Shown here: positions 16,950 to 25,649 of the stretch, piece after piece | How positions within the stretch are numbered: the first letter of the stretch is position 1 | Layout of the letters: each line of letters starts with the position of its first letter | Source of the DNA: Proteobacteria bacterium 005FR1 | GTDB lineage: Bacteria; Pseudomonadota; Gammaproteobacteria; Pseudomonadales; Cellvibrionaceae | Length of the DNA stretch: 64,000 nt | NCBI GenBank assembly: GCA_026192395.1 | Contig: WACF01000001.1 | Span: forward strand, 862,977-926,976 | Direction: 5' to 3' | The notes under the pieces: model-generated | What the model saw: only the letters and a program-made list of their open reading frames with translations | Databases searched by the model: none | Told to the model about the DNA's origin: nothing | Translations under genes and position numbers: made by a program

Positions 16950-17666
16950 ATGTCCAGCTTCATTTGCGAAATCTACCGCTACAACCCGGAAACGGACCGC
17001 AAACCCTGGTTGAAAGCTTACGAGGTGCCGGACAAGTACCGCTACTCCATGGTGCTGGATGTTCTGGAATACCTCAAATCCGAAGACACTTCGCTAACCT
17101 TCCGCCGCTCCTGCCGCGAAGGCGTGTGCGGTTCGGATGGCATGAACCTCAATGGCCGCAATGGCCTGGCATGCACCACCCGCTGCAACGACCTGCTGCG
17201 TGGCAAGCGCAAAATCACCATTCGGCCTCTGACCGGCATGCCCGTGATTCGCGACCTCGTGGTCGACATGAGCAAGTTCTACGAGCACTACAAGAGCGTC
17301 AAGCCCTGGCTCATTAATGATGAGCCCGAACCCGCGATCGAGCGGCGTCAATCCCCCGAAGACCGCGAAAAACTAGATGGGCTTTACGAATGCATCCTGT
17401 GTGCATGCTGCACCTCGGGCTGCCCGTCCTGGTGGTGGAATCCGGACCGCTTCGCCGGCCCCGCCGCCCTACTCTGGTCAACGCGCTTTCTGGAAGATAG
17501 CCGTGACCGCGGCGAACGGGAACGGCTCGACTTTTATGATGAAGATCCCCATCGGCTGTATCGCTGTCGCGACATTCAGAACTGTGCGGTTGTTTGCCCC
17601 AAAAACCTGAATCCCATGGAGGCGATCAGCGACATTCGGCGCCGAATGCTCAAGCGCTCGACCTGA
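16950..17666 (+). CDS. sdhB: Succinate dehydrogenase iron-sulfur subunit, stand-alone
   Basis: 238 residues with both Fe-S domains of SdhB: the [2Fe-2S] ferredoxin motif SCREGVCGSDGMNLNG plus NGLACTTRC (about 65-90), and the C-terminal CILCACCTSGCP and CRDIQNCAVVCPKNLNP motifs for the [4Fe-4S] and [3Fe-4S] clusters. WWWNPDRFAGPA is the quinone-side signature. ATG at 16950 gives family length. The flavoprotein and membrane subunits (sdhA, sdhC, sdhD) are not adjacent, which is unusual; this may be a second copy or a split operon. It passes electrons between a flavoprotein and quinone. Confidence 0.9.
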   Translation: MSSFICEIYRYNPETDRKPWLKAYEVPDKYRYSMVLDVLEYLKSEDTSLTFRRSCREGVCGSDGMNLNGRNGLACTTRCNDLLRGKRKITIRPLTGMPVIRDLVVDMSKFYEHYKSVKPWLINDEPEPAIERRQSPEDREKLDGLYECILCACCTSGCPSWWWNPDRFAGPAALLWSTRFLEDSRDRGERERLDFYDEDPHRLYRCRDIQNCAVVCPKNLNPMEAISDIRRRMLKRST

Positions 17667-17708
17667 ACCGGCGCTTGCCAGCAAGCTATTTGAACTAGGA
17701 GGAATTAA

Positions 17709-17978
17709 ATGGATTTCAGTTTTCTCGATAGAGAGCGCGACAAAGGACGTGACGAGTGGCGCGAGGAACGGGAAGAACGAAACTGGAACCCGTGGCTGAT
17801 CGCCGCTGCTGCGGTCGGGGTCGCGGTGATTGCCGGCTCGGCCTATGGCTACTTCAACCCCCGCAAACGCCGCCAGTGGAAATCCAGATCCCGGCATCCG
17901 CAGATCAGCCGCTGGGAGAGCGAGGGGGGAGACGTACCGCAAGTGCAGGCTTTGCGGGTTAGTCGGACGGAGCATTAG
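17709..17978 (+). CDS. Small membrane protein of unknown function (89 aa)
   Basis: Strong CTAGGAGGAATTAA ribosome site before the ATG. A very charged N-terminus (DRERDKGRDEWREEREER), one membrane helix (about 29-50, NPWLIAAAAVGVAVIAGSAYGYF) and a basic C-terminal tail (NPRKRRQWKSRSRH). No family recognised. It follows sdhB by 42 bases and could be its operon partner, possibly a membrane anchor, but there are no haem-binding helices like those of SdhC/D. Confidence 0.7.
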   Translation: MDFSFLDRERDKGRDEWREEREERNWNPWLIAAAAVGVAVIAGSAYGYFNPRKRRQWKSRSRHPQISRWESEGGDVPQVQALRVSRTEH

Positions 17979-18277
17979 GGAAAGATGCGAGATGTCGAGA
18001 TGTGAGAACGAACAACCAAGGTCCGCAGTTCTGCATCGTAGCTTTCCGTGACTGGACGGGTGCTCCAGCAAGGATGTCCCATCGGAACGAAGTAGGAGTA
18101 GCCGTCCAACTGCGCAAGCCGGCTCCCGAGAGTGCAACCACTTCGAACCCCGCAAGCGAGCCCCGCGAAGCCGCGCATAGCTAAAGTGGGACATGTTGAA
18201 CAGAGCGCGATTCGGGAAGACAAAGAAGTTATCGTTTTGAAAAAATTCAGCAAGGAATCAAAAGGAAGGTGGTTTCG
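17979..18277. other. Intergenic region with degenerate TGAGATG units
   Basis: Units GATGCGAGATGTCGAGATG at 17984-18002 belong to the heptamer family seen at 9061. Nothing else is recognised; promoter of the following operon is expected here. Confidence 0.4.
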
Positions 18278-20068
18278 ATGGCGGACAATACAGTAGGCGA
18301 TTTCATCTGGCAGCGCTTGACGGACTGGGGAGTACACCGGATCTTCGGTTTTCCTGGCGATGGCATCAACGGGCTGATGGGGGCGCTAAACCGGGCAGAA
18401 GACCGTTTCGATTACGTGCGGGTCCGTCATGAAGAGATGTCCGCCTTCATGGCGGGTGGACATGCGAAGTTTACCGGCGAAGTCGGTGTCTGCGTGGCGA
18501 CCTCCGGACCGGGCGCGATCCATCTGCTCAACGGGCTTTATGACGCCAAGGGCGACCACGCGCCGGTGGTGGCCATTGTCGGCCAGCAGGTTAGCTCTTC
18601 ACTGGGCAGCGACTTCCAGCAAGAAGTTGATCTGCAGAGCCTCTTCCAGGACGTCGCCAGCTATGTTCAGACCATCGTCTCGCCGGCGCAGGCGCGGCAT
18701 GTCATCGACCGCGCATTTCGGATCGCTTACGCGGAACGCACCGTGACCTGCATCGTCATTCCCAATGACGTACAAATGATGGAGGCAGTACCCAGCCCCC
18801 CGCGCACCCACGGCAGCAATTATTCAAGCGTCGGTCGCGCCTACCCGCATCCGGTGCCGCGACCGGAGGAGCTGCAGGAAGCAGCCAGCCTGCTAAACGA
18901 ATGCGAGCGAGTCGCCGTACTGGCCGGCGCCGGCGCGATGAATGCCACCGACGAAGTCATCGAAGTCTGCGAAGTGCTCGGCGCTGGCGTGGCAAAAGCC
19001 CTGCTGGGTAAAGCGGCGCTGCCCGACGATCTGCCCTTCGTAACCGGCAGCATCGGCCTGCTGGGTACCAAACCCAGTTGGGAAATGATGAACAACTGCG
19101 ACGGCTTGCTGATGATCGGCACCACCTTCCCCTACTCCGAATTCTTGCCCAAGGACGGACAGGCTCGTGCCGTACAGATCGATATCGACCCGCGCAATGT
19201 CGGTGTGCGCTATCCCACTGAGGTCAATCTGATCGGGGACAGCACCGAAACGCTGCGGCAGCTGTTGCCACTGCTGCGGGTAAAACAGGACCGATCATGG
19301 CGACAGGAAATCGAAAAGAACGTGAGGGATTGGTGGAAAGACGTCGACCAGAAGGCCATGGAAGATGCCGATCCGATCAACCCCCAGCGGGTATTTCACG
19401 AGCTCTCGCCACGCCTGCCTGACAACGCCATTCTCTGCGGAGACAGCGGATCACACACCAACTGGTACGCGCGCAACATCAAGATGCGCCGCGGCATGAT
19501 GAGCTCACTCTCCGGCAAACTGGCCACCATGGGCAGCGGGGTGCCCTACGCTATCGCGGCTAAAATGGCCTACCCCGATCGTCCGGTGATAGCCATGGTT
19601 GGTGACGGCGCGATGCAGATGAACGGCAACGCGGAGCTGGTAACCGCGATGCAGTACTGGAAGGAATGGGAGGATCCGCGCTTCATCGTCATGGTCCTGG
19701 TCAATCACGATCTCAATCAGGTGACCTGGGAGCAACGCGTGCTGGCCGGCGACCCGAAATTCCCTGCCGCGCAGGACGTCATCGACTTCCCCTTCGCCTC
19801 CTACGGCAAGCTGCTCGGCTTCGAAGGCATTCGCGTCGATCACCCGGATGCCGTGGCCGAAGGGTGGGAACTGGCGTTGAAGGCGGATCGCCCCGTGGTT
19901 ATCGAATTTATCACCGACCCGAACGTTCCGCCCCTGCCGCCGCATATTACCTGGGAGCAGGCAAAATCTTATCTCAGCGCGCTTGGACACCTTGACCCGG
20001 ATGAATGGGGCATCATCAAGCAGAGCGCCAAGCAATTCTTCTCCGGCTTGAACATCCGGCCTCAGTGA
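18278..20068 (+). CDS. ThDP-dependent enzyme, pyruvate oxidase / acetolactate synthase-like
   Basis: 596 residues with the three domains of the PoxB/IlvB fold: N-terminal PYR domain (about 5-175) with the activating glutamate in RHEEMSAFMAGG, central domain (about 195-325, AVLAGAGAMNA), and C-terminal PP domain with the ThDP/Mg motif GDGAMQMNGNAELVTA ending NHDLNQ. GSGVPYAIAAK is typical of the pyruvate oxidase-like group. Substrate and need for FAD are unclear. ATG at 18278 is preferred over a GTG nine bases earlier because GGAAGG is better spaced. Stop and the next start overlap (TGATG), so it is coupled to the enolase-superfamily gene. Confidence 0.85.
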   Translation: MADNTVGDFIWQRLTDWGVHRIFGFPGDGINGLMGALNRAEDRFDYVRVRHEEMSAFMAGGHAKFTGEVGVCVATSGPGAIHLLNGLYDAKGDHAPVVAIVGQQVSSSLGSDFQQEVDLQSLFQDVASYVQTIVSPAQARHVIDRAFRIAYAERTVTCIVIPNDVQMMEAVPSPPRTHGSNYSSVGRAYPHPVPRPEELQEAASLLNECERVAVLAGAGAMNATDEVIEVCEVLGAGVAKALLGKAALPDDLPFVTGSIGLLGTKPSWEMMNNCDGLLMIGTTFPYSEFLPKDGQARAVQIDIDPRNVGVRYPTEVNLIGDSTETLRQLLPLLRVKQDRSWRQEIEKNVRDWWKDVDQKAMEDADPINPQRVFHELSPRLPDNAILCGDSGSHTNWYARNIKMRRGMMSSLSGKLATMGSGVPYAIAAKMAYPDRPVIAMVGDGAMQMNGNAELVTAMQYWKEWEDPRFIVMVLVNHDLNQVTWEQRVLAGDPKFPAAQDVIDFPFASYGKLLGFEGIRVDHPDAVAEGWELALKADRPVVIEFITDPNVPPLPPHITWEQAKSYLSALGHLDPDEWGIIKQSAKQFFSGLNIRPQ

Positions 20069-21165
20069 TGCAGCAGAATGCCACGATTGAAGGGGTCACC
20101 GCCAAGGCCTTCCGGGTCCCTACCCAAAACGGCCCGGAAGCGGACGGTACCCTGCGCTGGCAGGCCACCGAACTGGTCACCGTTGAAATAACAAGCCGCG
20201 GACAAAGCGGCTTCGGATACAGCTACACCGCGGGCGCACCGGCCCGCGAACTGGTACAAAGCAAGCTGGCCAATTGCCTGCTGGGCGAGAATCCCCTCAG
20301 CATTCCCCAGCACTGGCGCCGCATGAATGACACACTTCGTAACATCGGCAGACCAGGACTCGGGATGATGGCCATTTCCGCCGTCGATCAGGCACTCTGG
20401 GATCTCAAGGCCAAACTGCTGGATCTGCCGCTGGTTGAACTATGGGGTGAAGCGCGGCCCTTCTCCCTCGCTTATGGAAGCGGTGGTTTCGTCAACCAGA
20501 GCGATGATGAGCTGGAAGAACAACTTCAGCAGTGGCTTGATGCCGGCTTCGCCCACGTCAAGATAAAGATCGGCACCGACGTCGAGGAAGATACGCACCG
20601 GGTGGCGCTCGCCCGGGAAGTGATCGGCGACAATGTACAGTTGATGGTGGACGCCAACGGCGCCTATGACACACGCACTGCGCTGGCCTTGATCAAAAGT
20701 ATTCAGCCCTTCGACGTATGCTGGATGGAAGAACCCGTCTCATCAGATGATCTCGACGGTCTGCGATGGCTGCGCGATCGTGCACCCGCGGGCATGGCCA
20801 TCGCCGCCGGTGAATACGGCTGGGATCTGCATTATTTTCGGCAAATGCTCGGCACCGGTGCAGTCGACGTGCTGCAAGCGGATGCCACCCGCTGTGGTTA
20901 TACGGGCTTTTATCAGTTGGCGAGTCTCTGTGCGGCGTTCTCCATTCCGCTTTCCGCGCATTGCGCGCCAGCGGTCCATGCGCCGCTTTGCTGCAGCGTT
21001 CCATCATTTCGCCACCTGGAATACTTTCACGACCACGTTCGCATCGAGTCGATGATTTTCGATCATCACAGCGAACTGAAAGAAGGCACCGTCAGCCCGA
21101 CCCGTGACTTGCCGGGTCACGGCGTGAGTCTCAACCGGGAAGCCGCCGAGCCTTACCTCATCTGA
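20068..21165 (+). CDS. Enolase-superfamily (mandelate racemase / muconate lactonizing) enzyme
   Basis: 365 residues. N-terminal capping domain (about 1-120), then a TIM-like barrel with the KxK acid-base pair in HVKIKIG, metal ligands in VDANGAYD, MEEPVSS and AAGEYGWD, and a histidine in SAHCAPAVH. The ligand order Asp-Glu-Glu and KxK place it in the MLE/MR branch; dehydratase, racemase or dipeptide epimerase roles are all possible. Its operon mates (a ThDP enzyme and a 2-hydroxyacid oxidase) suggest sugar-acid or hydroxy-acid metabolism. Confidence 0.85.
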   Translation: MQQNATIEGVTAKAFRVPTQNGPEADGTLRWQATELVTVEITSRGQSGFGYSYTAGAPARELVQSKLANCLLGENPLSIPQHWRRMNDTLRNIGRPGLGMMAISAVDQALWDLKAKLLDLPLVELWGEARPFSLAYGSGGFVNQSDDELEEQLQQWLDAGFAHVKIKIGTDVEEDTHRVALAREVIGDNVQLMVDANGAYDTRTALALIKSIQPFDVCWMEEPVSSDDLDGLRWLRDRAPAGMAIAAGEYGWDLHYFRQMLGTGAVDVLQADATRCGYTGFYQLASLCAAFSIPLSAHCAPAVHAPLCCSVPSFRHLEYFHDHVRIESMIFDHHSELKEGTVSPTRDLPGHGVSLNREAAEPYLI

Positions 21166-21200
21166 TGGTTGAACCGCGTTATAGGAGTTGATGGCAAGGC

Positions 21201-24110
21201 ATGCAGCAACCGGAATACTCACCGAGCATCGCCCAGCAAGTGGCGGCACGCCTTGAAGCCACAACGACCAGCGAAGTGCGATTCGACGATGGCAGTCGCG
21301 CACTTTACGCAACCGACGCCTCCCTCTATCGCCAGGTGCCTATCGGCGTTGTGGTACCCAAGTCCTTCCATGACGTGGAGCAGACCATCGCGGTTTGCCG
21401 CGAGTTCGACGTGCCGGTATTGGCGCGCGGCGCTGGCACCAGTCTCGCCGGGCAGTGCTGCAACGTGGCGGTGATCATTGATTTTTCAAAACACCTGCAT
21501 CACATCAACGGCATCGACGTGAGCCGCCGTCGAGCCAAGGTCGAAACCGGTTGCGTGCTGGACAACCTGCGCAATGTTGCCGAGCGCGATAACCTTACCT
21601 TTGCGCCGGATCCTTCGACCCACGGCCACAACACCCTGGGCGGGATGATCGGCAACAACTCCTGCGGAGTGCACTCGGTGATGGGCGGGCGCACCGCCGA
21701 CAACGTTCACTCAATGGATATTCTCACCTACGACGGTTTGCGCATGCGGGTTGGCCCCACCAGCGAGGAAGAGCTGGAGCGCGTCATCGCCGAAGGCGGA
21801 CGGCGCGGTGAAATCTACGCGGGCCTGCGCCGCATCCGCGATCGCTATGGCGATCTGATCCGGCAACGCTTTCCGCAAATTCCCCGCCGGGTATCCGGCT
21901 ACAATCTTGACGAACTGCTCCCGGAGCGCGGCTTCAACGTGGCTCGCGCGCTGGTTGGCTCGGAAGGCACCTGTGTGACGGTCCTTTGCGCTGAGCTGGA
22001 ACTGCGCCATAGTCCGCCCTGTCGCGCGTTATTGATTCTAGGCTATGAAGACGCCTACACCTGTGCTGACCATGTGCCGGAAATCTTGGAAGCCGGTCCC
22101 ACCGGTCTCGAGGGAATCGATCGGATTCTCATCGAATCCATGGAAGCCCAGCACATGCACGATGAGGAGAGAAAGCAACTCCCTCCCGGGCGCAGCTGGC
22201 TGTTGGTGGAGTTCGGCGGTGAGACGCTGGATGAGGCCGAACAGAAAGCGAACACGCTGGTGGAGCGACTGCGTCAACATGAGGACGCACCCAGTTGCCG
22301 CGTTTTCACCAGCAAGCAGATGCAGCACAAGATCTGGAAAGTGCGCGAAGCCGGACTCGGCGCAACCTCGCGTGCACCGCAGATCGGCACCACTCACCCC
22401 GGCTGGGAAGACGCCGCCGTGCCTCCGGCAAAACTCGGCAGCTACCTGCGCGAATTTCGCGATCTGATGCACAAGCACGGCTACGAAGCGGCCCTGTATG
22501 GCCATTTCGGCGATGGCTGTATTCACTGCCGAATCAACTTCGACCTGGGCAGTGAACGCGGCGTAGAGCGCTGGCGCCAGTTCATGAACGAAGCCGCTGA
22601 CCTGGTGGTGAGCTATGGAGGGTCGCTGTCGGGCGAACACGGCGATGGGCAGGTGCGAGCGGAGCTGCTGCCACGCATGTTCGGCCCCGAACTGATGGAA
22701 GCTTTTCGTGAATTCAAGTCCCTTTGGGATCCGCGCGGCAGAATGAATCCCGGCAAAGTCGTCGATCCCTACCCAATGGATGACTACCTGCGCCGCGGCC
22801 CGGAAACCACCCTGCCCCAGCCGAAGCACGCCTTTGACTACAGCAACGACAATCACAGTTTCGATCGCGCTGTTGACCGTTGTGTGGGTATTGGCGCCTG
22901 CCGCGACTTTGATCAGGGCGTGATGTGTCCGAGCTATCGCGCCACGCTGGAAGAAAAACATTCCACCCGCGGTCGCGCGCGACTGCTTTACGAGATGCTC
23001 AAAGGCGATGTCCTGGTGGACGGCTGGAAAAGCGAGGCGGTGCGGGACTCGCTCGACCTCTGTCTCTCCTGCAAGGGCTGTAAGCGCGATTGCCCGGTAG
23101 GCGTCGACATGGCCACGCTGAAAGCGGAATTCATGTTCCACCACTTCAAGGGTCGACTGCGCCCGGTCACCGCCTACAGCATGGGCATGATCTGGTGGTG
23201 GAGCCGACTGGCGGTACGGGTGCCAAGGCTGGCCAATTTCTTCCTGCAAACTCCGTATCTGAGTGGCGCATTGAAACGTCTTGGCGGCATCGCGCCGCAG
23301 CGCGAATTTCCGCGTTACGCGGAAAGCACTTTCACCGACTGGTTTTCCAAACGCGAAGTGCACAACGAGGGCAAACCCCAAGTCGTGCTCTGGCCGGACA
23401 CCTTCAACAATCACTTTTTCCCTGAAACGCTGCAGGCTATTACCCGGGTACTCGAAGATGCGGGATTCCAGGTGCAGATACCCGGCAAGGTCACCTGCTG
23501 CGCCCTGCCCCTCTACGCAGAAGGCATGCTGACTCAGGCGCGCAAGCAGCTGTCCGATTTGCTTGACAGCCTGCAATACGCCTTTGCCAACCGGCTCCCG
23601 GTAGTCGGTCTCGAACCCGCCTGCGTGGCAAGCTTCCGCGATGAGCTGAAAGAGTTGCTTCCGAATGACGATCGGGCCCATTACCTTTCAGAGAACACCT
23701 TTCTTTTTTCGGAATTCCTGGTGCGTCAAAATTACCAGCCACCGCAGGTCAAACGACGAGCCCTGGTACACATCCACTGCCACCACCATGCATCGCTCGA
23801 CGTTGAGGACGAGTGTGAGCTGATGAAAAAAATGAAACTCGATTATCAGCTCACACCAAGCACCTGCTGTGGAATGGCGGGCTCGTTCGGCTTTAAACGA
23901 GACAATTACGAAGTATCGCAGGAAATTGCCGAACATAAGCTCATTCCCGTCGTCAAGGAGCAGGACCCGGACACATTGATTGTTACCAACGGTTTTAGTT
24001 GTCGTGAACAGATTACCCAGTGCACCGGGCGGAGCACGATGACTTTGCCGGAATTGATGGATATGGGGTTGAAGCAAGGTAAGGGGTTACGGTTGATCAA
24101 ATCGGGTTGA
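21201..24110 (+). CDS. FAD-linked oxidase fused to Fe-S oxidoreductase (D-lactate/2-hydroxyacid dehydrogenase type)
   Basis: 969 residues. Residues about 30-210 are an FAD-binding PCMH domain (PVLARGAGTSLAGQCCN), about 215-530 the FAD-oxidase C domain (GHFGDGCIHCRIN; SGEHGDGQVRAEL), then a 4Fe-4S ferredoxin-like region (CVGIGACRDF..CPSYRA and CLSCKGCKRDCP, about 560-640) and two CCG-type domains (HIHCHHHAS; STCCGMAGSFGF) at the C-terminus. This is the YdiJ / Dld-II layout, membrane-peripheral enzymes that oxidise D-lactate or D-2-hydroxyglutarate-like acids and pass electrons to quinone. ATG at 21201 follows the enolase gene by 35 bases in the same operon. Confidence 0.9.
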   Translation: MQQPEYSPSIAQQVAARLEATTTSEVRFDDGSRALYATDASLYRQVPIGVVVPKSFHDVEQTIAVCREFDVPVLARGAGTSLAGQCCNVAVIIDFSKHLHHINGIDVSRRRAKVETGCVLDNLRNVAERDNLTFAPDPSTHGHNTLGGMIGNNSCGVHSVMGGRTADNVHSMDILTYDGLRMRVGPTSEEELERVIAEGGRRGEIYAGLRRIRDRYGDLIRQRFPQIPRRVSGYNLDELLPERGFNVARALVGSEGTCVTVLCAELELRHSPPCRALLILGYEDAYTCADHVPEILEAGPTGLEGIDRILIESMEAQHMHDEERKQLPPGRSWLLVEFGGETLDEAEQKANTLVERLRQHEDAPSCRVFTSKQMQHKIWKVREAGLGATSRAPQIGTTHPGWEDAAVPPAKLGSYLREFRDLMHKHGYEAALYGHFGDGCIHCRINFDLGSERGVERWRQFMNEAADLVVSYGGSLSGEHGDGQVRAELLPRMFGPELMEAFREFKSLWDPRGRMNPGKVVDPYPMDDYLRRGPETTLPQPKHAFDYSNDNHSFDRAVDRCVGIGACRDFDQGVMCPSYRATLEEKHSTRGRARLLYEMLKGDVLVDGWKSEAVRDSLDLCLSCKGCKRDCPVGVDMATLKAEFMFHHFKGRLRPVTAYSMGMIWWWSRLAVRVPRLANFFLQTPYLSGALKRLGGIAPQREFPRYAESTFTDWFSKREVHNEGKPQVVLWPDTFNNHFFPETLQAITRVLEDAGFQVQIPGKVTCCALPLYAEGMLTQARKQLSDLLDSLQYAFANRLPVVGLEPACVASFRDELKELLPNDDRAHYLSENTFLFSEFLVRQNYQPPQVKRRALVHIHCHHHASLDVEDECELMKKMKLDYQLTPSTCCGMAGSFGFKRDNYEVSQEIAEHKLIPVVKEQDPDTLIVTNGFSCREQITQCTGRSTMTLPELMDMGLKQGKGLRLIKSG

Positions 24111-24482
24111 TTTGATGCTTCGATTTGGGTTGGAGTTGAATCGAGTTGAGTGCCTTCAATCCGTTTGGCGCTGGGGTGGAGTACGTCGAAAACGCATGAA
24201 TCTGACCGCCACGGATGGCGGAAATGCACGTAACGCAGGAGCGGTTACACGCCATCCCTGGAGCTCCTTCGCGAGGTCCCTCCCGCGAAGGTTTCGAAGT
24301 ACTCCACCCCACCACCAAAATCGCGACGGTGGTTCATCAAGTGAGTGCTGGTCGGCGGTCGGTGTCGACTTTATGGCCAACATCTAACTCGGCTGTATTA
24401 CATGCCGGCATGAACTTCGGGTTCCCACCGGCAAACGGATCGAAGCTACGGACGGTACCCACAACATAGATCAAGAGAGGAC
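24111..24482. other. Intergenic region holding the MITE-like element
   Basis: No gene is supported. Most of it is the element at 24171-24312; the last 100 bases carry the promoter and AAGAGAGGAC ribosome site of the SDR gene. No -24/-12 element was found. Confidence 0.5.
24171..24312. repeat. MITE-like element with 22-base imperfect terminal inverted repeats and internal hairpins
   Basis: Left arm 24171-24193 (CTGGGGTGGAGTACGTCG...) and right arm 24291-24312 (...CGAAGTACTCCACCCCAC) are inverted copies, with 13 bases perfect. Inside are two hairpins: CCGCCA-CGGA-TGGCGG (24207-24222) and a CTTCGCG ... CGCGAAG pair (about 24267-24290). No coding capacity. It looks like a miniature mobile element or a folded repeat of about 142 bases. 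Confidence 0.65.
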
Positions 24483-25484
24483 ATGACTCAAAGCCAAGGA
24501 GACATCGTCGTAATCACCGGCGCATCAGCCGGCATAGGCCGCGCCACGGCGCTGGAATTTGCCAAACGTGGGGCTCGCATCACTCTCCTTGCCCGGGACG
24601 GAGAACGCCTCCAGCGAACCGCACAAAAAGTGAAAGAGCTCGGTGGCGATGCTTTGCCTCTGGTGACCGATGTTGCCGATGCTCAAGCGGTGGAAAAAGC
24701 AGCAGCGAAAACCGAAGACCAGTTCGGCCCAATCGATATCTGGGTAAACGTGGCCATGGTCACCGTGTTCTCGCCCGTGGCCGAAATGACCGCTGAGGAA
24801 TACCGGCGGGTGACCGAGGTGAGCTATCTCGGCTTTGTGCACGGCACCCTGGCGGCGCTGAAACGCATGCGGCCGCGCAATAAAGGCGTGATCGTCCAGA
24901 CCGGTTCAGCCCTGTCCTATCGCGGTATTCCATTACAGTCCGCCTATTGTGGCGCCAAGTTCGCGATTCGGGGGTTTAGCGACTCCCTTCGAGCGGAGCT
25001 GCTGCACGAGGGTAGCAACATCAAGATCACCATGGTGCAACTGTCCGCCTTCAACACACCTCAGTTCCAGTGGGCCCGATCCCGGCTGTCTGCACCGCCC
25101 CAGCCACTGCCGCCGATTTTCCAGCCCGAACTGGCAGCGCGAGCGCTGGTGCATGCGGCCTATCATCATCGTCGGGAATGGTGCGTGGGATTTCCCGCAG
25201 TGAAAACCATCTGGGGTACCAAGCTGTTGCCAAGGGTCGGCGACCGCCTGGCGGCACGGAAGGCGTTTTCAGGTCAGGAAGATTTCGGCGCGAGTCCAGA
25301 TGTACGCGCTGAATCGGACAACCTCTTCGACGCCGCGCCCGGCGATTACCGCAGCCACGGCCGCTTCGACGAGCGTGCCAGGGATCGCAGTTGGCAATGG
25401 CGCTTTACCACCCATCTCCTGCCGATCACTCTGACGGTTCTGGCAGTGGTAATCGCGGCGATAGTCGCCGGCATTGCAGCGTAA
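24483..25484 (+). CDS. Short-chain dehydrogenase with C-terminal membrane helix
   Basis: 333 residues. Classical SDR features: cofactor motif TGASAGIGR (about 12-20), S of GSALS and YCGAK (Y-x3-K) in the active site. Unlike ordinary 250-residue SDRs it has an extra 80 residues, with a conserved-looking FDAAPGDYRSHGRFDERA stretch and a final membrane helix (about 312-331, LPITLTVLAVVIAAIVAGI), so it is probably bound to the cytoplasmic face. N in the usual NNAG position is WVNVAM, slightly odd. Substrate unknown. Ribosome site GAGAGGAC before the ATG. Confidence 0.88.
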   Translation: MTQSQGDIVVITGASAGIGRATALEFAKRGARITLLARDGERLQRTAQKVKELGGDALPLVTDVADAQAVEKAAAKTEDQFGPIDIWVNVAMVTVFSPVAEMTAEEYRRVTEVSYLGFVHGTLAALKRMRPRNKGVIVQTGSALSYRGIPLQSAYCGAKFAIRGFSDSLRAELLHEGSNIKITMVQLSAFNTPQFQWARSRLSAPPQPLPPIFQPELAARALVHAAYHHRREWCVGFPAVKTIWGTKLLPRVGDRLAARKAFSGQEDFGASPDVRAESDNLFDAAPGDYRSHGRFDERARDRSWQWRFTTHLLPITLTVLAVVIAAIVAGIAA

Positions 25485-25494
25485 CGGCGATCTG

Positions 25495-25640
25495 GAGAAT
25501 GAGACGCGAGATGAGGCCGTACCTCCCCGGAAATGGATTCCGGCCTGCCCCGGAATGACGAAGATGAGGACTCACATCTCACATCTCATTCTCACATCTC
25601 AAATCTCTGGCGACTGGAGACTATCGACTGTCCGCTATCC
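25495..25640. repeat. Mixed microrepeat region with palindromic unit
   Basis: Between convergent genes. It contains TGAGATG-family units on both strands (for example ACTCACATCTCACATCTC at 25571-25588), a palindromic unit ATTCCGG-N6-CCGGAAT (25537-25556) similar to short interspersed palindromes of many proteobacteria, and GACTGGAGACT-family units (25607-25640). Both microrepeat families meet here. Confidence 0.65.
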
Positions 25641-25649
25641 CTGATATCC

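Noticed and set aside
22038-23681. 547-codon minus-strand frame inside the FAD/Fe-S oxidase
   Set aside because: Opposite strand of a gene with full domain motifs; no ribosome site and no family resemblance.
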